A DNA stretch of 9,913 nt from NCBI GenBank assembly GCA_038259825.1, contig JBBSOK010000104.1:1-9913 (forward strand), given 5' to 3'. A model generated the notes under the pieces. The model worked only from the letters and a program-made list of their open reading frames with translations. It made no database searches and was not told the DNA's origin. Numbering within the stretch: position 1 is the first letter of the stretch; every line of letters starts with the position of its first letter. The position numbers and the translations under genes are program-made. Positions 7,869 to 9,913 of the stretch are shown piece by piece. The stretch is from JBBSOK01 sp038259825. GTDB lineage: Bacteria; Bacteroidota; Bacteroidia; Flavobacteriales; Flavobacteriaceae.

Positions 7869-8825
7869 ATGCAAGCAGATTTTCAAGATTATTATTGTGT
7901 TTACTGGGTTTTCACTCAATTGTGTAACGACAAATGCGACCACTGCTACAACGATAGTGGGCCGCAAGGAAAACGAATTACTGAAGAAGATTGCATGGCA
8001 ATTATTGGTAATCTTCCCGATAATCTGCAGCAAATTACATTAAGCGGTGGAGAGCCATTGGCTGACAAAAAGTTGCTATATAAAATCCTTGATGAACTTA
8101 ACAATAAATATGGCAATAATATTTTTATCGCACTTCAATTTAACGGAGATCTCTTAAACGATAAAATATTAAAAACATTAATTGAAAAAGGTGTGCATCG
8201 TTTTTCAATAGCAAGTATAGATAGATACCATAAAAAACAGGGTGAAAGAAAAGATTTACTTTCAAAAATGTTTGAAGATCAAGGTATAGAGTTTGTAATC
8301 GGACAACCCAAACTCACAAAATCTGCAAAAGGTGAACTTACAAATAAATTAACATACGGCTTTTTTGGCGCGACGGAAGATATGTGGCTTGGCGGCAATT
8401 GGGCACGTGGTCGTTCGATGGAACACGATATTTGGAAAAAGGACGGAAAGCATAATTTTTGTGCAATACCATCTGGCGCAATTGGTTTTTTAGGTCACGA
8501 AGACAGCAATATTTTGCAGGAAATTTCGGTACAGTTGTGGAAAATCAGTCCTTGTTGTCCTGGAACTGTTGTTCCGATGGGCGATGCTAGAAAAGAAAAA
8601 GTGGTAGATGTTTTGCAAAGAATGTCGAAACACGAAGTTATGCGCAAGCTTAACAACGGCGATGTTTATGGAATGGGTGAAAGCCTTGGCATTTCTGCTA
8701 AAGAAGGTTTAAAACGAGCAATGGAAACTGGGAATGTATGTTTGTGGTGCGATGAGTTTTTCAGATTACATTACGATATGAAAACCCAGAAGCCAATGAG
8801 TTTTAAATCGGTTTTTAAAAAGTAA
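7869..8825 (+). CDS. Radical SAM enzyme with extra C-terminal cysteines, substrate unknown
   Basis: A 318-residue radical SAM protein. The cluster-binding CX3CX2C motif is at Cys19, Cys23 and Cys26 (LCNDKCDHCYN), and the SAM-binding SGGEP at residues 59-63. These predict a [4Fe-4S] cluster that cleaves S-adenosylmethionine to a 5'-deoxyadenosyl radical. The C-terminal half carries Cys198, Cys229-Cys230 (SPCCPG) and Cys291-x2-Cys294 (CLWCDEFF), which could bind an auxiliary iron-sulfur cluster or zinc in a SPASM/twitch-like region, although the spacing is not a standard SPASM motif. It is the last gene of the operon, 20 bases after the kinase, so it probably acts on the same imported compound or its products. 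Known precedent for a nucleoside hydrolase plus radical SAM partner is queuosine salvage (QueK/QueL), but no tgt or transporter of that pathway is present here. Function is not recognised with certainty. Confidence 0.85.
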   Translation: MQADFQDYYCVYWVFTQLCNDKCDHCYNDSGPQGKRITEEDCMAIIGNLPDNLQQITLSGGEPLADKKLLYKILDELNNKYGNNIFIALQFNGDLLNDKILKTLIEKGVHRFSIASIDRYHKKQGERKDLLSKMFEDQGIEFVIGQPKLTKSAKGELTNKLTYGFFGATEDMWLGGNWARGRSMEHDIWKKDGKHNFCAIPSGAIGFLGHEDSNILQEISVQLWKISPCCPGTVVPMGDARKEKVVDVLQRMSKHEVMRKLNNGDVYGMGESLGISAKEGLKRAMETGNVCLWCDEFFRLHYDMKTQKPMSFKSVFKK

Positions 8826-8836
8826 ATCAGCTCATT
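8795..8836. terminator. Weak AT-rich hairpin between convergent units, possible terminator
   Basis: AATGAG (8795-8800) is the reverse complement of CTCATT (8831-8836). Directly inside, TTTTAAA (8801-8807) pairs with TTTAAAA (8814-8820) around a six-base loop, leaving a ten-base bulge on the 3' side. It spans the end of the radical SAM gene and the 12-base convergent gap, where a shared terminator would be expected. The stem is AT-rich, bulged and has no clean U tract, so the call is weak. Confidence 0.18.
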
Positions 8837-8837
8837 A

Positions 8838-9224
8838 TTACTGTAATACGTATTTTTCAAATATTTCTTCCAACGCCTTTTCTGGATTGCTTTCCAATCC
8901 CGTTCGAGTTGTAGAACTTTGGATTATTGTACTTCTGCAAGCTGTAAGCCAGCCAAATCTTTCGGATAATTCTAGTTGACCAATTTTTCCACTTTCAGGA
9001 TGACCGCTACAAATTAGTTCCCACGCCTTCAAATATTCATTTAAAACATTTAAATCTATTTCAGATGAAAATACCTTTAGTTTATCTACACAAATTTTGT
9101 ATTTCATATCTAAAAATCGTTTTCTCTTACAGTAAAGTATAACGCCAATATTAAAGAATTCTTCCCGCTCAACTTTTGGAACGTATCTAATTATTGCATA
9201 TTTAAAAGTGAATTTATCTTGCAT
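8838..9224 (-). CDS. DUF3037 family protein, partner of the HipA-like kinase
   Basis: A 128-residue soluble protein whose N-terminus, FKYAIIRYVP (7-16) then EREEFFNIGVILY (19-31), is the hallmark of DUF3037. The C-terminal part with ERFGWLTACRSTIIQSS and a closing EEIFEKYVL also fits the family. The start is placed at the ATG at 9224, because a longer frame reaching 9251 adds nine residues (MICWLKKLK) not typical of the family and would overlap the kinase gene further. From 9224 it overlaps the end of the HipA-like gene by 11 bases, suggesting translational coupling. DUF3037 genes commonly lie beside HipA-like kinase genes; the biochemical role is unknown and none is proposed here. It is transcribed away from the kinase and toward the radical SAM gene, ending 12 bases from the latter's stop. 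Confidence 0.85.
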   Translation of the reverse strand: MQDKFTFKYAIIRYVPKVEREEFFNIGVILYCKRKRFLDMKYKICVDKLKVFSSEIDLNVLNEYLKAWELICSGHPESGKIGQLELSERFGWLTACRSTIIQSSTTRTGLESNPEKALEEIFEKYVLQ

Positions 9225-9912
9225 CTTCAGCTTCTTTAACCAACAAATCAATTTTTGAAAGTTTCATTGTTATAAATTCAACATATGCATTTCTCATTTC
9301 AACCGTACTTAAAATCTGGGATTCGCTAGTCAACCAGTCTTCCGGGATGGACGCTATAATATCTAAAATCCTATCTTGCGTTAACAGCAGATTAATTTCT
9401 GTTGCAGCTTCAGATAATATTTCCGCCTTATTTAATAAAACGTGATCTTTAATCAATGGAAAAGTTCTCGTCAAATGATTTCTCCAAGTTTCCCAATTAT
9501 GATGAAAATAAAAACTAGCGCCATTATCTATTACCCATAATTCTTTATTCCAATGTAGTAAGTTTGGATTTTTATCGGTTCTGTCAATATTGCTGATTAT
9601 GCTGTCCAACAAGACAATTTTTGAAGCCGTAATTGCATCCACATTTGTAACTAATGGATCAAAAGTTATAGCTGAAGATAAAAAGTGCAGTCCAAGATTT
9701 AAACCGACACTAAATTTGAGCAGATCTTGAATTTCTTCATCGGGTTCGGTTTTACTAAACGATTCGTCGAGATTCATAAAAACTAATTCAGGAACATTTA
9801 ATCCTATTGCCCGCGCTATTTCACACCCAATAAACTCTGCTATTAGCGCCATCTTACCTTGTCCGGCACCTCTAAATTTTAGGACGTATAGAAAACCATC
9901 GTCTGCTTTTAC
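9214..9912 (-). CDS. HipA-like kinase family protein, N-terminus outside window
   Basis: The frame is open to the window edge; 232 residues are visible, and the internal ATG at 9852 is not the real start. The first visible residues include DDGFLYVLKF, with the probable ATP-binding lysine, and GAGQGKMALIAEFIG, followed by LNVPE, as in the stand-alone HipA-like kinase family (HipA_2). Counting from the first visible residue, a catalytic-loop SNIDRTDKNPNLL has Asn108 and Asp110, and LWVIDNGASFYFHH has Asp129 in the metal-binding position; relatives often have DHG where this one has DNG. This is a compact kinase fold without the extra domains of E. coli HipA, and no HipB-type DNA-binding antitoxin gene is visible, so it should not be called a HipBA toxin. 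The following DUF3037 gene overlaps it by 11 bases. Substrate and role are unknown. Confidence 0.85.
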   Translation of the reverse strand, partial: VKADDGFLYVLKFRGAGQGKMALIAEFIGCEIARAIGLNVPELVFMNLDESFSKTEPDEEIQDLLKFSVGLNLGLHFLSSAITFDPLVTNVDAITASKIVLLDSIISNIDRTDKNPNLLHWNKELWVIDNGASFYFHHNWETWRNHLTRTFPLIKDHVLLNKAEILSEAATEINLLLTQDRILDIIASIPEDWLTSESQILSTVEMRNAYVEFITMKLSKIDLLVKEAEDAR

Positions 9913-9913
9913 A

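Noticed and set aside
5926..8825. Futalosine-type menaquinone pathway (nucleosidase plus radical SAM)
   Set aside because: The hydrolase belongs to the inosine/uridine family and not to the MqnB family, the radical SAM protein lacks resemblance to MqnC or MqnE, and the kinase and transporters have no place in that pathway.
8836..8848. Palindrome TATTAC-T-GTAATA as terminator or operator
   Set aside because: The single-base centre leaves too small a loop for a stable hairpin, it overlaps the DUF3037 stop codon, and no second copy is seen that would suggest a regulator site.
9214..9912. HipBA toxin-antitoxin module
   Set aside because: No HipB-like DNA-binding gene is visible and the kinase matches the compact HipA-like family paired with DUF3037; the region upstream of the kinase is outside the window, so this cannot be fully excluded.

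Overview
The window is AT-rich and almost completely coding, and it looks like a chromosomal piece from a Bacteroidota member, most probably a flavobacterium. The evidence is a SusC/SusD outer-membrane pair, lipoproteins with Bacteroidota-type lipoboxes, AT-rich leaders without clear Shine-Dalgarno sequences, and very tight gene packing. The genus cannot be read from the sequence. No tRNA, rRNA, CRISPR array, insertion sequence or integrase is visible, and no gap between genes exceeds 25 bases.

Positions 1-8825 (+ strand) form one uninterrupted run of nine genes that looks like a single operon. In order: the 3' end of a SusC-type TonB-dependent transporter; its SusD-type lipoprotein; a lipoprotein solute-binding protein of the YnjB type; two inner-membrane permeases; an ABC ATPase; an inosine/uridine-type nucleoside hydrolase; a kinase of the aminoglycoside-phosphotransferase fold closest in motifs to 5-methylthioribose kinase (MtnK); and a radical SAM enzyme with extra cysteines in its C-terminal half. 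Junctions are overlaps of 11, 11 and 1 bases or gaps of 3 to 25 bases.

Read as a pathway, SusC/SusD would bring a substrate across the outer membrane and the YnjBCD-like ABC transporter would bring it across the inner membrane. The nucleoside hydrolase would cut an N-glycosidic bond, the kinase would phosphorylate the freed sugar (MtnK acts on C1 of 5-methylthioribose), and the radical SAM enzyme would modify the base or another part of the ligand. This is a dedicated envelope-to-cytoplasm system for a nucleoside-like compound, probably a modified one. The substrate is not determined by the sequence. Analogies are the ribose/nucleoside utilisation loci of Bacteroides and the queuosine salvage route that pairs a nucleosidase with a radical SAM lyase.

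Positions 8838-9912 (- strand) hold an unrelated convergent pair: a HipA-like kinase, cut by the window end, followed by a DUF3037 protein that overlaps it by 11 bases. The two transcription units meet tail to tail with only 12 bases between their stop codons.
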